The translations under genes were made by a program, and so were the position numbers. Positions 17,708 through 26,971 of a DNA stretch of 64,000 nt are shown here, one piece after another. Within the stretch, counting starts at the first letter, position 1. Every line of letters begins with the position of its first letter. Origin of the DNA: CAYWKS01 sp964458935 (GTDB lineage Bacteria; Planctomycetota; Phycisphaerae; Phycisphaerales; Zrk34); assembly GCA_964458935.1 (NCBI GenBank), contig CAYWKS010000003.1, positions 62,001 through 126,000 of the forward strand, given 5' to 3'. The notes beneath the pieces were generated by a model. That model ran no database searches. It saw only the letters and a program-made list of their open reading frames with translations, and was not told where the DNA came from.

Positions 17708-19369
17708 TCAATCCTTGAACCCGAACTCGCTCCAGCGGCGGGTGACCTGCTGGCGGACCGCGTCGGTCATGTCGATGCGCGGGGGGTAGGGACGAACGGC
17801 GTGGCCGTGCGCCGTTTCGTTGGGCCATTTCGTCGTGGCGTCGAAGCCCATCTTGTGGCCGGTGCCCATGCCCGGGGCGGCGTGGTCGAGGATGTCCAGC
17901 GGACCGGTCACGACCTCGACGTCGCGGCCGGGGTCGCAGTTGGCGCAGAGGTGGAACATCACCTGCTCGTGGTCGTGCACATCGACGTCTTCATCGACAA
18001 CGACGAGGAGCTTGGTCCAGGCCATCTGCCCGGCGCCCCAGATCGCGTGCATGACGCGCCGGGCCTGGTAGGCGTACTCCTTGCGGATCTGGATGAACGC
18101 ACAGTTGTGGAACGCGCCGAACATCGGCAGGTCGTAGTCGACGATATCCGGCACGAGCGTCCGCAGCAGCGGCAGGAAGACCCGCTCGGTCGCCTTGCCC
18201 AGGTAGTAGTCCTCCTGCGGCGGCAGGCCGACGATCGTCGTCGGGTAGACCGGATCGCGCTGATGCGTGATCGCGCTGACGGTGAAGACCGGGTACACGT
18301 CGGGCAGGCTGTAGAAGCCGGTGTGGTCGCCGAAGGGGCCTTCCAGCACGGCTTCGGGGTCAAGCGCGAAGTCCGCAGCCCGGAAGTCGTGCTGCGAGAA
18401 GCCGGCGGGCGGGGCCTGGGTCGAGACCTCGCCTTCGAGGACGAGCTCGGCGTTGGCCGGGACGTGCATGTCGATGGTTCGGCACCGGACCATTTCGATG
18501 GCGGCGTCGTTGAGGAACCCGGCGAAGAGCAGCTCGCTGACGCCGGGCGGCAGCGGCGCGGTTGCGCCGTAGGGCAGGACCGACTGCCCGCCGAAGGCGA
18601 TGGCCAGGGGCATCGGCCTGCCCAGCTTCTTCCAGGCGCGCCAGTGCCGCGCCCCGTCGTGGTGGATGTGCCAGTGCATGGCGGTGCGGTTGCGGTCGAG
18701 CAGTTGGGCGCGGTACATGCCGATGTTGCGAGACGGCCGGGGCGTGCCGTCGGGCTTGCCCGCGTCGTCGGGGTGGATGGTGTACATCTGCCCGAGTGTG
18801 ATGAAGCGTCCCTGGCCGGGGTTGGGCGAGACGTCGGGCCAGCCGACCGCCTCGGGCTGACCATCGAGCGGCCAGCACTTGAGGATGGGCCACTCGAACA
18901 GGTCGACCTCGTCGGCGGTCTTGACGACCTGCTGGCACGCGCCGGTGCGAACGGTCTTCGGCCCGAATCCGGCGACCTTCGCCAGCGTCAGGCCCTTGCG
19001 GACCTTTTCCATCATGCCGGTGGGCGGCTCGGGCTTGATCAGCTCCTCGACGCGGCGGGCGAGCGCCTCGAACCCGCCTTCGGTGCAACCCAGCGCCATC
19101 TCGACGCGGCGATACGAGCCGAAGACGTTGATCGCCAGCGGGTGCGGCGAGCCCTTGACGTTGGTGAACAGCAGCGCCCGGCCGCCCAGCTCATGATGTC
19201 GCGGGTCGGTCCGCGCGGCGACCGGCGAGGTCGACGCCGCCGGCGACTTGCTCACCCGGTCGGCGATCTCGGCGACCTCGAGGATCGGGTCGACCTCGGC
19301 GTCGATGCGGTGCAACTCGCCGGCGGCGTCCAGCGCGTCCAGGAACGTGCGCAGGGTGGGATAGCTCAT
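17708..19369 (-). CDS. UbiD-family prenylated-FMN-dependent decarboxylase
   Basis: 553 residues from the ATG at 19369. UbiD-family signatures include GRALLFTNVKGSPHPLAINV near the N-terminus, GMYRAQLLDRNRTAMHWHIH, and EGPFGDHTGFYSLPDVYPVF. The family decarboxylates aromatic or unsaturated acids with prenylated FMN made by UbiX, which is not in the window. In planctomycetes a likely job is a decarboxylation in quinone (menaquinone/futalosine-type) synthesis, which is inference. UbiD proper or another substrate cannot be excluded. A TATGCT hexamer ends 8 nt before the start. Confidence 0.9.
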   Translation of the reverse strand: MSYPTLRTFLDALDAAGELHRIDAEVDPILEVAEIADRVSKSPAASTSPVAARTDPRHHELGGRALLFTNVKGSPHPLAINVFGSYRRVEMALGCTEGGFEALARRVEELIKPEPPTGMMEKVRKGLTLAKVAGFGPKTVRTGACQQVVKTADEVDLFEWPILKCWPLDGQPEAVGWPDVSPNPGQGRFITLGQMYTIHPDDAGKPDGTPRPSRNIGMYRAQLLDRNRTAMHWHIHHDGARHWRAWKKLGRPMPLAIAFGGQSVLPYGATAPLPPGVSELLFAGFLNDAAIEMVRCRTIDMHVPANAELVLEGEVSTQAPPAGFSQHDFRAADFALDPEAVLEGPFGDHTGFYSLPDVYPVFTVSAITHQRDPVYPTTIVGLPPQEDYYLGKATERVFLPLLRTLVPDIVDYDLPMFGAFHNCAFIQIRKEYAYQARRVMHAIWGAGQMAWTKLLVVVDEDVDVHDHEQVMFHLCANCDPGRDVEVVTGPLDILDHAAPGMGTGHKMGFDATTKWPNETAHGHAVRPYPPRIDMTDAVRQQVTRRWSEFGFKD

Positions 19370-19377
19370 GGTGCATG

Positions 19378-19383
19378 AGCATA
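19378..19383 (-). promoter_or_regulatory. Candidate -10 of the UbiD-family gene
   Basis: TATGCT on the minus strand ends 8 nt before the ATG at 19369. No -35 is recognisable. It fits the leaderless pattern seen at other genes here. Confidence 0.35.
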
Positions 19384-19480
19384 TCCGCGGCGTTCGCGTC
19401 ACGCGAAAACAGCGGCCGCATGGACCAGCGACGCGCAGCGTCGCGGCTAGGGGGCGGTGGCGTGTGCCACGATGCGGCGC

Positions 19481-19930
19481 TCACGCGGTGATCATGTCTT
19501 CGAGCGTGCGGTCCCAGTCGTGCAGTTCGCCCGGGGCGAACCAAAGCGCCAATTCGCGCTCGGCGCTCTCGGGCGAGTCCGAGCCGTGCACGAGGTTGGT
19601 CTGCTTGCTGAGACCGAAGTCGCCGCGGATGGTGCCGGGGTCGGCGGCCTTGCCGTCGGTGGCGCCGATGACCCGGCGGCAGACGTCGACGGCCTCGGGC
19701 CCGCGGACCGCGAACACCAGCACCGGGGTCGCGGTGATGAACCCCAGCAGGTCGGGGAAGAAAGGCTTCTCGACGTGCTCGGCGTAGTGCTTGCGGGCCA
19801 GGTCCTCGGTGACCTGGATGAACTTGCAGCCGACGACTTGCAGCCCCTTGGCTTCAAAGCGGCTGAGCACGGTGCCCATCAGGCCGCGCTGCACGCAGTC
19901 GGGCTTGAGGATGATCAGGGTGGTCTGCAT
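19481..19930 (-). CDS. ndk: Nucleoside diphosphate kinase
   Basis: 149 residues, typical length. The ATG at 19930 has GAGGAA 8 nt upstream. It transfers the gamma phosphate between nucleoside di- and triphosphates through a phospho-His. Motifs: TLIILKPDCVQRGLMG at the N-terminus (KPD), the RxxIGxTDGKxAxPGTIRGD segment, and the active-site His in NLVHGSDSPESAERE. It lies downstream of dxs on the same strand, separated by a hairpin. Confidence 0.97.
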   Translation of the reverse strand: MQTTLIILKPDCVQRGLMGTVLSRFEAKGLQVVGCKFIQVTEDLARKHYAEHVEKPFFPDLLGFITATPVLVFAVRGPEAVDVCRRVIGATDGKAADPGTIRGDFGLSKQTNLVHGSDSPESAERELALWFAPGELHDWDRTLEDMITA

Positions 19931-19967
19931 GAGTCGGTTCCTCGTTTGCGGTGTCGGCGTTGCGATA

Positions 19968-19995
19968 AAGCCCACGGATCGCCGTCCGTGGGCTT
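19968..19995 (-). terminator. Strong hairpin between dxs and ndk
   Basis: AAGCCCACGGA (19968-19978) and TCCGTGGGCTT (19985-19995) form a perfect 11-bp stem with a 6-nt loop. Read on the minus strand, the stem follows the dxs stop and ends in CTTTAT, a short T-run, so it looks like an intrinsic terminator for dxs. It could also act as an attenuator ahead of ndk. Confidence 0.6.
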
Positions 19996-20051
19996 GCGTG
20001 GGCATGGCAGTTAAGCGGATCGCGTGCTGGAACGCAAGGCGCGTTGCGATC

Positions 20052-22001
20052 TCAGCCGTCCGAGGACCTGGACACCGCGGCACCGGAGGCGCCGATGTGG
20101 ACCTTGGGGGCGGCTTTCAGGGTCTCGCGTGCCTTGCGGGCGATGCCGTCGGCGTCGATGCCGGCTTCGGCGAGCTGTCCGCCGCGGGAGCCCTGCGGGA
20201 TGAACCGGTCGGGCAGGCCGATCGTGTGGATCTGCCTGGCGTCGAGGCCCGCCCGGTGGGCCGCTTCGAGCACGCAAGTGCCGAACCCGCCGATCGACGC
20301 GTGGTCCTCGACGGTGAGGATGGGCACGCCGGCCTTGGCGAGCCGGGTGATCAGCTCGACATCGACAGGCTTGGCGAAGCGTGCGTCGTAGACGCTGGCG
20401 CTGATGCCGTCTTCGGCGAGCGTCTCGCGGGCCCGCAGCGCGTCGTTGGCCGGGAACCCGTAGGCGAGGATGGCCAGGTCGCTGCCCTCGGCGAGGCGGT
20501 GGGCCTTGCCGAGCACGAACGCCGGGGGCGCGTCGTCGAACGCGGGGGTCGGGACGGTGTCGCGCGGGTAGCGGACGGCGCTGGGCCCGTCATCGTAAGT
20601 CCGCAGGAACTCCATCGCCCCGCGGAGCGTGGGCTCGTCCATCGCGGCGGTGAGCACCATGCCCGGGAAGCTCCGCAGGTAGGCGATGTCGAGGAAGCCG
20701 TGGTGCACCGCCCCGTCGCCGCCGACGAGCCCGGCCCGGTCCATGCAGAACCGCACGGCCAGGCCCTGCAGCGCGACCTCCTGGAACACCTGGTCGAATG
20801 CGCGCTGGAGGAAAGTCGAGTAGATCGTCACGAACGGCCGCAGCCCCGACTTGGCCATGCCGGCCATCATGTCCACGGCGTGCGACTCGGCGATGCCCAC
20901 GTCGAACGCCCGATCGGGGAACCGGGGGATGACCTCGACCAGGCCCGTGCCGTCGGGCATCCCCGCGGTCACCGCGGTCACCTTGTCGTCGCGCTCCATG
21001 ACGTCGATCAGCGCGTCGGCGTAGGCGCTGGTGAACGACCGGCCGGAGCTCTTGAGCTCGACGCGGCAGCCGTTGACCACGAAGGGCTTGGGCGAGTGGA
21101 AGGTGGTCGGGTCGCCGGCGCTGAAGTCGAATCCCTTGCCCTTGATCGTCTTGGCGTGCAGCAGCACCGGGCGATCGATCTGGCTGACCTCGGTGAGCAT
21201 CTCCACGAGCGTCGGCAGGTCATGGCCGTCGACCGGGCCCACGCACAGCAGCCCGAAGTGGTCGAACATGTGCTCGGCGGCGATGGCGGCCTTGGTCATC
21301 TCGCTCAGGCGGTGGTAGGCCTCTTCGATGATCTCCCCGCCGGGCAGTTGCTTGAACATCTGGTGGGCCCGGGCGCGCAGGTCCTTGTAGGTCTGGCTGA
21401 CGCGGACGCGGTCGAAGTAGCCGGCCAGCGCGCCCTGCGGGGCGCCGATGGACATGCCGTTGTCGTTGAGCACGATCAGCAGTTGCCGCTTGAGCGTGCC
21501 GGCGTTGTTGAGCCCTTCGAGCGAGACGCCGTTGACGATTGATGAGTCGCCGACGAGGGCGACGGCCTTGCGGTCGGCCTGGCCGGCGATCTGGTCGCCC
21601 CGGGCCATGCCCACGGCCGTGGAGATGCCCGTGCCCGCGTGGCCGACCGCGAACAGGTCATAGGCGCTTTCCGAGGGTTCGGGGAACCCGGCCATGCCAC
21701 CCGCCTGGCGGAGCTTGTCCAGCATGGGGTAGCGGCCGGTGAGCAGCTTGTGGGGGTAGCACTGGTGGCCGACGTCGAACAGCAGCCGATCGTGCCCGAA
21801 GTCGAACACGTAGTGCAGGGCGAGGGTGAGCTCGACGACGCCGAGGTTGGGCGCGAGGTGCCCGCCGGTGCGGGAGACCTGCTCGCAGATCGCGTGGCGG
21901 ATCTCCTCGGCGAGCGGGGCCAGTTCCTCAACGCTGAGTTGCTTGAGGTCGGCCGGGCCCCGGAGGGTGGACAGGAGCGGTGTGGTCGGCGTCTGAGGCA
22001 T
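20052..22001 (-). CDS. dxs: 1-deoxy-D-xylulose-5-phosphate synthase
   Basis: 649 residues. It condenses pyruvate and glyceraldehyde 3-phosphate with thiamine diphosphate, the first step of the MEP isoprenoid pathway. Motifs: FDVGHQCYPHKLLTGR, GHAGTGIS, the TPP/Mg motif GDSSIVNG...NNAG, the catalytic Glu in VGIAESHAVDMMAGM, and DRAGLVGGDGAVHHG and RYPRD in the transketolase pyrimidine and C-terminal domains. It lies downstream of ispA on the same strand (126 bp gap), so the two probably share the promoter at 23084-23112. Confidence 0.97.
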   Translation of the reverse strand: MPQTPTTPLLSTLRGPADLKQLSVEELAPLAEEIRHAICEQVSRTGGHLAPNLGVVELTLALHYVFDFGHDRLLFDVGHQCYPHKLLTGRYPMLDKLRQAGGMAGFPEPSESAYDLFAVGHAGTGISTAVGMARGDQIAGQADRKAVALVGDSSIVNGVSLEGLNNAGTLKRQLLIVLNDNGMSIGAPQGALAGYFDRVRVSQTYKDLRARAHQMFKQLPGGEIIEEAYHRLSEMTKAAIAAEHMFDHFGLLCVGPVDGHDLPTLVEMLTEVSQIDRPVLLHAKTIKGKGFDFSAGDPTTFHSPKPFVVNGCRVELKSSGRSFTSAYADALIDVMERDDKVTAVTAGMPDGTGLVEVIPRFPDRAFDVGIAESHAVDMMAGMAKSGLRPFVTIYSTFLQRAFDQVFQEVALQGLAVRFCMDRAGLVGGDGAVHHGFLDIAYLRSFPGMVLTAAMDEPTLRGAMEFLRTYDDGPSAVRYPRDTVPTPAFDDAPPAFVLGKAHRLAEGSDLAILAYGFPANDALRARETLAEDGISASVYDARFAKPVDVELITRLAKAGVPILTVEDHASIGGFGTCVLEAAHRAGLDARQIHTIGLPDRFIPQGSRGGQLAEAGIDADGIARKARETLKAAPKVHIGASGAAVSRSSDG

Positions 22002-22126
22002 CGTCTCGCCTTTCCATTGGCGTGCGGCGCACCGTCACCAGCGACTGATCGCGCGGAGGTATCGGGCGGCGTTGCCCTTCACCACGCGCCGTGCGGTCGC
22101 CGGGATGGATGTGCGGCTTGGAGTCA

Positions 22127-23029
22127 TCACTTGGTTCGTACGGCCAGGAAGTCACAAAGATCGTTCAGCGGGGCCGCGGCGTCGCCGAATCGCTCCAGCG
22201 CCTGCCGCGCTTCGTTGTGAAGGCGCTGCACCTCCGCCCGGGTCGCGTCGACCCCGCAAAGGCCCGGCCAGGTCAGCTTGTGCTGGTCGGCGTCCTTGCC
22301 CGCGGTCTTGCCCAGGTGCTCCGTGCTCTGGGTCACGTCCAACAGGTCATCGACGACCTGGAACATCAGCCCGATCGCCTGGGCGTAGTCGGTCAGCGCC
22401 TGGAGCTGGCTCTCGTCGGCCTGGCCACACAGCCCGCCCATCCGGCAGCTCGCCCGCATCAGCGCCGCGGTCTTGTGCTTGTGGATCGTTGTCAGCCGCT
22501 GCATCGGCGTCGCCTGGTCATCGAACGCGCCGAGCGTGTCGTAGACCTGCCCGCTGATCATGTCCGTCGTCGCCGACGCCAGCTCGTGACAGATCCGCCC
22601 GGCCAACTCGGCGTCGGCGACCTGCGTGAGGATCAGGTCGAACGCGAGGCTGGTCATGGCGTCGCCGGCGAGGATGGCCATCGCCTCGCTGGTCTGGCGG
22701 TGCAGCGTGGGCCGGCCCCGCCGCAGGTCGTCATCGTCCATCGCCGGCAGGTCGTCGTGGACGAGGCTGAACGCGTGGATCAATTCGATCGCCGCGGCCG
22801 GCGGCAGCGCCTGTTCGATCGACCCGCCGACCGCCTCGCACGAGCGGATCACGAGGATCGGCCGCATCCGCTTGCCCGGCGCGAGCACGGCATAGCTGAT
22901 CGCCTCGCGCAGGTTGCCGGGGATCGGCCTCGTGTCGAGGTAGCCCTCGAGGTAGGCCTCGACCTGCGCCGCGGGCGCGGTCAGGGCCTGCACGTCGGGT
23001 GTGGCTGTGGAGTGGGCGGGCGTGGTCAT
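22127..23029 (-). CDS. ispA: Polyprenyl (farnesyl/geranylgeranyl) diphosphate synthase
   Basis: 300 residues. It adds isopentenyl diphosphate to allylic primers. Both Asp-rich motifs are present: first DDLPAMDDDDLRRGRPT, second VVDDLLD (FQVVDDLLDVTQ). GKRMRP and the KTAALMRASCRMGG helix are typical of the bacterial FPP/GGPP synthase family. The product is probably FPP, the substrate of HpnD encoded 6 kb away; chain length is not certain. It precedes dxs in an operon-like pair and has a good promoter inside the 3' end of murG. Confidence 0.93.
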   Translation of the reverse strand: MTTPAHSTATPDVQALTAPAAQVEAYLEGYLDTRPIPGNLREAISYAVLAPGKRMRPILVIRSCEAVGGSIEQALPPAAAIELIHAFSLVHDDLPAMDDDDLRRGRPTLHRQTSEAMAILAGDAMTSLAFDLILTQVADAELAGRICHELASATTDMISGQVYDTLGAFDDQATPMQRLTTIHKHKTAALMRASCRMGGLCGQADESQLQALTDYAQAIGLMFQVVDDLLDVTQSTEHLGKTAGKDADQHKLTWPGLCGVDATRAEVQRLHNEARQALERFGDAAAPLNDLCDFLAVRTK

Positions 23030-23083
23030 GCGCGGGTCGGTCCGGTGCCGGAGCTGACGGGGTCCCTGTGACAGCTTGTCGCC

Positions 23084-23112
23084 ATTATAACCTCACTCAC
23101 ACCTGCCGTCAG
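23084..23112 (-). promoter_or_regulatory. Promoter for ispA-dxs inside the 3' end of murG
   Basis: On the minus strand CTGACG (23107-23112, 4/6 to TTGACA) is followed after exactly 17 nt by a perfect TATAAT (23084-23089). It lies 55 nt before the ispA start. The -35 overlaps the last murG codons, so ispA can be transcribed independently of the murG-ftsW unit. Confidence 0.65.
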
Positions 23113-24262
23113 GCAGGAGCGGCGGCGAATTGGGGTTGAGCATCCGCAGCGCCGCGCCGGCCAGCGCCCTGGCGCCGTCGACCGCGGCGGCCTGCCGCAG
23201 CCTCGCTCGCATCGCCCGCCGCCGCTCGTCGTCGTTCATCAAATCCCCCAGCACCGGGCCCAGCGCCCGGGCGTTCGCCGGGGCGTCACGGCGATCGTCG
23301 AGCACCACCGCCGCGCCCTTGTCGACGATAGCCTGCACGTTGTGCCGCTGGTGCTGGTCGCGATGGAACGGGTACGGCAGGAAGATCGCGGGTACGGCGT
23401 TGGCCTGCGCTTCGGCGGCGCTGCCTGCGCCGGCCCGGCTGATCGCCAGGTCCGCCGCGCCCCACGCCTCGCCCATCCCCGAGCAGAACGCCATGACCTT
23501 CGCGGCGACGCCTTGCTCGCGGTAGGCCTGCTCGACGGGCTCGGTGTTGCCCGCCCCGGCGAGGTGCAGCACCTGCCACCCCCGCGCGCCGAAGGGCTCG
23601 AAAAACCCGCCGCGGGCCAGTGCCACCATCGCCTCGTTGATCGTCTGCGCGCCCTGGCTGGCGCCCGTGACCAGCAGGACCGGCCGGTCGGGGTCGAGCC
23701 CGAGGCGGCGGCGCGACTCGGCGGGGTCGTGCCGGGCGAGCGCGGACTGGCGCAGCGGGAAGCCGATCGGCGTGACCCGGCCGGGCAGGCCGGCCTTGCC
23801 GTGCACGCTGTACACCCCGTCGGCGCGGCCGGCCAGCCGCCTGTTCGCCTTGCCGGCGACGGCGTCGAGGTTGACCAGGATCACCGGCAGGTTCAGCCGC
23901 TTGGCCGCGACGACCACCGGGCTCGCCGCGTACCCGCCCATGGCGACGACGCAGCCGGCGTCGCGCATCGCCAGATCGCACCGCGCCACGTGGATCGCGT
24001 GAAGCTGTCGCGCGGCGAACCGCGGCCAACCCAACGGGTTGCGCCCCAGCCCGATGACTCGCAGCGGTGTGAACGTCCGCCCCGCGCTCCGCAGCAACTC
24101 CGCGTCCAGCGGCTTCGTCGAGCAGATGAAATGCACACGCGGCAGGTCCACGCCCAGCGCGTCGGCCTGCTCGGGCAGCCGCTCGGCCACCGCCAGCGAC
24201 GGCATCAGGTGCCCGCCCGTGCCTCCGCCGGCGAATACGATCGTGGAGCGTGTGCCTGACAT
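23093..24262 (-). CDS. murG: UDP-GlcNAc--undecaprenyl-pyrophosphoryl-MurNAc-pentapeptide transferase
   Basis: 389 residues from the ATG at 24262. It makes lipid II from lipid I at the inner face of the membrane. Motifs: FAGGGTGGHLMPSLAVAE at the N-terminus, VLLVTGASQGAQTINEAM, and the donor-site GAGSAAEAQANAVPAIFLPYP. It lies 19 bp downstream of ftsW on the same strand, the order of the classical dcw cluster, although no other dcw gene follows here. Confidence 0.96.
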   Translation of the reverse strand: MSGTRSTIVFAGGGTGGHLMPSLAVAERLPEQADALGVDLPRVHFICSTKPLDAELLRSAGRTFTPLRVIGLGRNPLGWPRFAARQLHAIHVARCDLAMRDAGCVVAMGGYAASPVVVAAKRLNLPVILVNLDAVAGKANRRLAGRADGVYSVHGKAGLPGRVTPIGFPLRQSALARHDPAESRRRLGLDPDRPVLLVTGASQGAQTINEAMVALARGGFFEPFGARGWQVLHLAGAGNTEPVEQAYREQGVAAKVMAFCSGMGEAWGAADLAISRAGAGSAAEAQANAVPAIFLPYPFHRDQHQRHNVQAIVDKGAAVVLDDRRDAPANARALGPVLGDLMNDDERRRAMRARLRQAAAVDGARALAGAALRMLNPNSPPLLPDGRCE

Positions 24263-24281
24263 GACTGTACGCCCGCTCAGG

Positions 24282-25484
24282 CTACAACCCCGCTTCACGC
24301 ATGGGAAGCGCCACGCCGTTGCCGAGCGGTTGCGGGGCGGGTTGATCGGCCTCCAATGCGTTGATCCGGTCGATGGCAATGACCAGCCCCACCGCGGCGG
24401 CGCCGATGACCCAGCCGGTCCCGCCGCTGGAGACGAACGGCAGCGCGATCCCCTTGGTCGGCACGACCACGGTGACCACGGCGATGTTCATGACCGCCTG
24501 CACGCCGACCGTCAGCATGACCCCGAGGATGAGCAGCCGCCCGAACGCCCAGCGGCAGTGGCCGAGGATGCCGAACATCGACCAGATCGCCGTCGCGAGC
24601 AGCGCCACGACCAGCACCGCGCCGGCCAGGCCCAGTTCCTCGCAGATGATCGCGAAGATCCCGTCGGTCACGTCGGCCGGCAGGTAGCCCTGCTTGGCGA
24701 TGCCGTTGCCCAGGCCCCGGTTGCCCCCGGCGATCGCCGCCATCATCTGCACCGACTGGTAGCCGGTGTTCTGGGCGTCGGCGTAAGGGTCGAGGAAGGT
24801 CAGCAGCCGTTGCAGCCGATAGGGCGAGTGGTAGATCATGGCGACGACGCCGGCCGCGGCCACAGGCAGCATGAGGGCCAGTTGCCAGACCCTTGCCCCG
24901 CCGGCGATCAGCAGCGCCACCGCCACGACGCCCATCAAGACGGCCGTGCCCAGGTCCTCGATCACGACCAGCCCGCAGACCAGGCCGGTGATCAGCAGCG
25001 CCGGGGCGAGCCCGACCGCGAAATGCCGCATCGCCCCGCTCCGCCGGGCACACCACCAGGCCAGCGCCGCGACCAGCGCCCACTTGGCCAGTTCGCTTGG
25101 CTGAAAGGTCAGCGTGTACGCCCCGTAGCCGATCTTCAACCATCTCGCCGAGCTGTTGATCACGGCCCCGACCCCGGGCAGCAGCACCAGCGCACAAAGC
25201 GCCATCGCCAGCAAGAGCATCCAGAGGATGGGGTTATAAACGCCTCGCACGGTATAAACCCGCCTCAGGTCCAGCCGGCTCGTGATCCACATCACCGCGA
25301 TGGCCAGCGCGGCGTACAGCGTCGGCCGGCCGAACAACAGCCGCGACGCCAGCGACCCGTCGTCGCCCACGCCCATCGCCGTGGAGTTGACCATGATGAC
25401 CGCCAACGCCAGCAGCGACAGCACCGACCAGAACAACATCTGTCCCCGCGTGATCATCTGGTGTGTTATCGGCACATGCGACAT
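24282..25484 (-). CDS. ftsW: SEDS peptidoglycan glycosyltransferase FtsW
   Basis: About 400 residues with about ten transmembrane helices. The ATG at 25484 is the best start; no ribosome site is visible, and the long in-frame upstream extension is antisense to the M20 peptidase gene. SEDS signatures: FQPSELAKWALVAALAWW, VVIEDLGTAVLM (catalytic Asp region), GNGIAKQGYLPADVTDGIFAIICEELGL, and GIALPFVSSGGTGW. With murG it supplies and polymerises lipid II at division. RodA is the alternative; pairing with murG favours FtsW. Clear evidence of a peptidoglycan pathway in a presumed planctomycete. Confidence 0.93.
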   Translation of the reverse strand: MSHVPITHQMITRGQMLFWSVLSLLALAVIMVNSTAMGVGDDGSLASRLLFGRPTLYAALAIAVMWITSRLDLRRVYTVRGVYNPILWMLLLAMALCALVLLPGVGAVINSSARWLKIGYGAYTLTFQPSELAKWALVAALAWWCARRSGAMRHFAVGLAPALLITGLVCGLVVIEDLGTAVLMGVVAVALLIAGGARVWQLALMLPVAAAGVVAMIYHSPYRLQRLLTFLDPYADAQNTGYQSVQMMAAIAGGNRGLGNGIAKQGYLPADVTDGIFAIICEELGLAGAVLVVALLATAIWSMFGILGHCRWAFGRLLILGVMLTVGVQAVMNIAVVTVVVPTKGIALPFVSSGGTGWVIGAAAVGLVIAIDRINALEADQPAPQPLGNGVALPMREAGL

Positions 25485-25556
25485 CGCGGCTGCAACCCGC
25501 CCCCGGGCGTGCCCGATGCCGTGGCCACGTACCGGGAACCCGCCGCCGCGAACTGT

Positions 25557-25562
25557 TACCAT
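25557..25562 (+). promoter_or_regulatory. Candidate -10 of the M20 peptidase gene
   Basis: TACCAT ends 6 nt before the ATG at 25569, the leaderless spacing seen at several genes here. No -35 is recognisable. The divergent ftsW starts 84 bp away. Confidence 0.35.
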
Positions 25563-25568
25563 CAGGCC

Positions 25569-26948
25569 ATGCTCGACGACGTACTGAAGAAGCTTGACGC
25601 CAATGCCGCGTCGCGGCTCGAGCGGCTGTTCGACTACCTGCGGATCGACTCGGTGAGCACGGACCCGGCGTACAGCGGGTCGATCGCCCGGGCGGCGGAT
25701 CACACCGCCGGGCTGATGCGCGATTGCGGGCTGGAAGCCGCGGTCCTGCCGACCGACAGCCATCCGTGCGTGCTTGGCCGGACGCTCGACGCGCCGGCGG
25801 GCGTGCCGCATGTGCTGTTCTACGGCCACTACGACGTCCAGCCGCCCGACCCGCTGGAGCTGTGGACGAGCCCGCCGTTCGACCCGCAGGTCCGCGAGGG
25901 CGCGATCTACGCCCGCGGCGCGTCGGACGACAAGGGCCAGGTCGCCTGCTTCCTCGAGGCGGTGCGGGCCTGGCGCGGGGTGCATGGCCGGTTGCCGGTC
26001 AACCTGACCGTGCTGATCGAGGGCGACGAAGAATGCGGGTCGGCGGAGCTGGAGCCTTTCATCCGCGCCCGTCGCGACGAGCTCGAAGCCGACGTCGCCG
26101 TCGTGAGCGACACGAGCATGTGGGACGACCAGACCCCGGCGATCTGTTACGGGCTGCGGGGGCTGCTGTACTTTGACGTGACGTTGCACGGCCCGGGCCG
26201 CGACCTGCACTCGGGCGTCTATGGCGGGACGATCGCCAATCCGCTGAACGAGTTGACGAAGGTGCTCGGGCGGCTGTTCGATGACGATCACCGCGTCACG
26301 GTCCCGGGGTTCTACGACGACGTGACCGGCGCAAGCGACGACGAGCTGGCCGAGTGGCAAGCCCTGAACTTCAGTGATCAGCGGTGGGCCGGGTCGATCG
26401 GCATGGACGTGACACACGGCGAGTCGGGGTTCGACACGCTTGTCCGCCGCTGGGCGCGGCCGAGTTGCGACATCAACGGCCTGCGCGGCGGGTACGCCGG
26501 CGAAGGGGCGAAGACCGTCATCCCCGCGCACGCGGCGGCCAAGATCAGCTTCCGGCTCGCGCCGGCGCAGGACCCGGCGAGGATCGCCGCGGCGTTCGGT
26601 GCCTGGCTCGATGAGCGGACGCCGCCGGGTTGTCGCTGGGAGGTGAAGGAGTTCGGCCGGGCGGCGCCGGTGGTCATCGACCGTGGCTCGCCCTACCTCG
26701 CGGCGGCGCGGGAGGCGATGGCGGTCGGGTTCGGCAAGCCCCCGGTGCTCATCCGTGAGGGGGCGACGATCCCCGTCGTCGGCACGTTCAAGCAAATGCT
26801 CGGGCTGGACACGCTGCTGGTCGGGCTCGGCCGGCACGACGACGCGATCCATTCGCCCAACGAGAAGTTCGAGCTGGCCAGCTTCGAAGCGGGCTGCCGC
26901 ACCCACGCGGCGCTGCTGCACGCGCTGGGGAACATGCCGCGGGCTTGA
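25569..26948 (+). CDS. M20-family metallopeptidase (dipeptidase-like)
   Basis: 459 residues from the ATG at 25569. Di-zinc M20 features: VLFYGHYDVQPPDP (metal His and catalytic Asp), YARGASDDKGQ (bridging Asp), IEGDEECGS (general base Glu and metal Glu), then SDTSMWD and the C-terminal IHSPNEKFE metal His. A dimerisation domain is inserted around residues 210-340. The subclass with YGHYDVQP and LHGPGRDLHSG is annotated as dipeptidase/succinyl-diaminopimelate desuccinylase-like. It is soluble and probably cytoplasmic. The substrate is not predictable beyond dipeptides or N-acyl amino acids. Confidence 0.92.
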   Translation: MLDDVLKKLDANAASRLERLFDYLRIDSVSTDPAYSGSIARAADHTAGLMRDCGLEAAVLPTDSHPCVLGRTLDAPAGVPHVLFYGHYDVQPPDPLELWTSPPFDPQVREGAIYARGASDDKGQVACFLEAVRAWRGVHGRLPVNLTVLIEGDEECGSAELEPFIRARRDELEADVAVVSDTSMWDDQTPAICYGLRGLLYFDVTLHGPGRDLHSGVYGGTIANPLNELTKVLGRLFDDDHRVTVPGFYDDVTGASDDELAEWQALNFSDQRWAGSIGMDVTHGESGFDTLVRRWARPSCDINGLRGGYAGEGAKTVIPAHAAAKISFRLAPAQDPARIAAAFGAWLDERTPPGCRWEVKEFGRAAPVVIDRGSPYLAAAREAMAVGFGKPPVLIREGATIPVVGTFKQMLGLDTLLVGLGRHDDAIHSPNEKFELASFEAGCRTHAALLHALGNMPRA

Positions 26949-26971
26949 GCGGCGGTCGTTGTGCCCGGCAC

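Noticed and set aside
17642..19378. 578-codon frame antisense to the UbiD-family gene
   Set aside because: Shadow frame; the sense strand has clear UbiD motifs throughout.
19791..21542. 583-codon frame antisense to dxs and ndk
   Set aside because: Shadow frame; dxs motifs cover the whole opposite strand.
25230..25260. TATAAA-like repeats (GTTATAAA, GGTATAAA)
   Set aside because: They lie inside ftsW coding sequence with no -35 and no gene start nearby in either direction.
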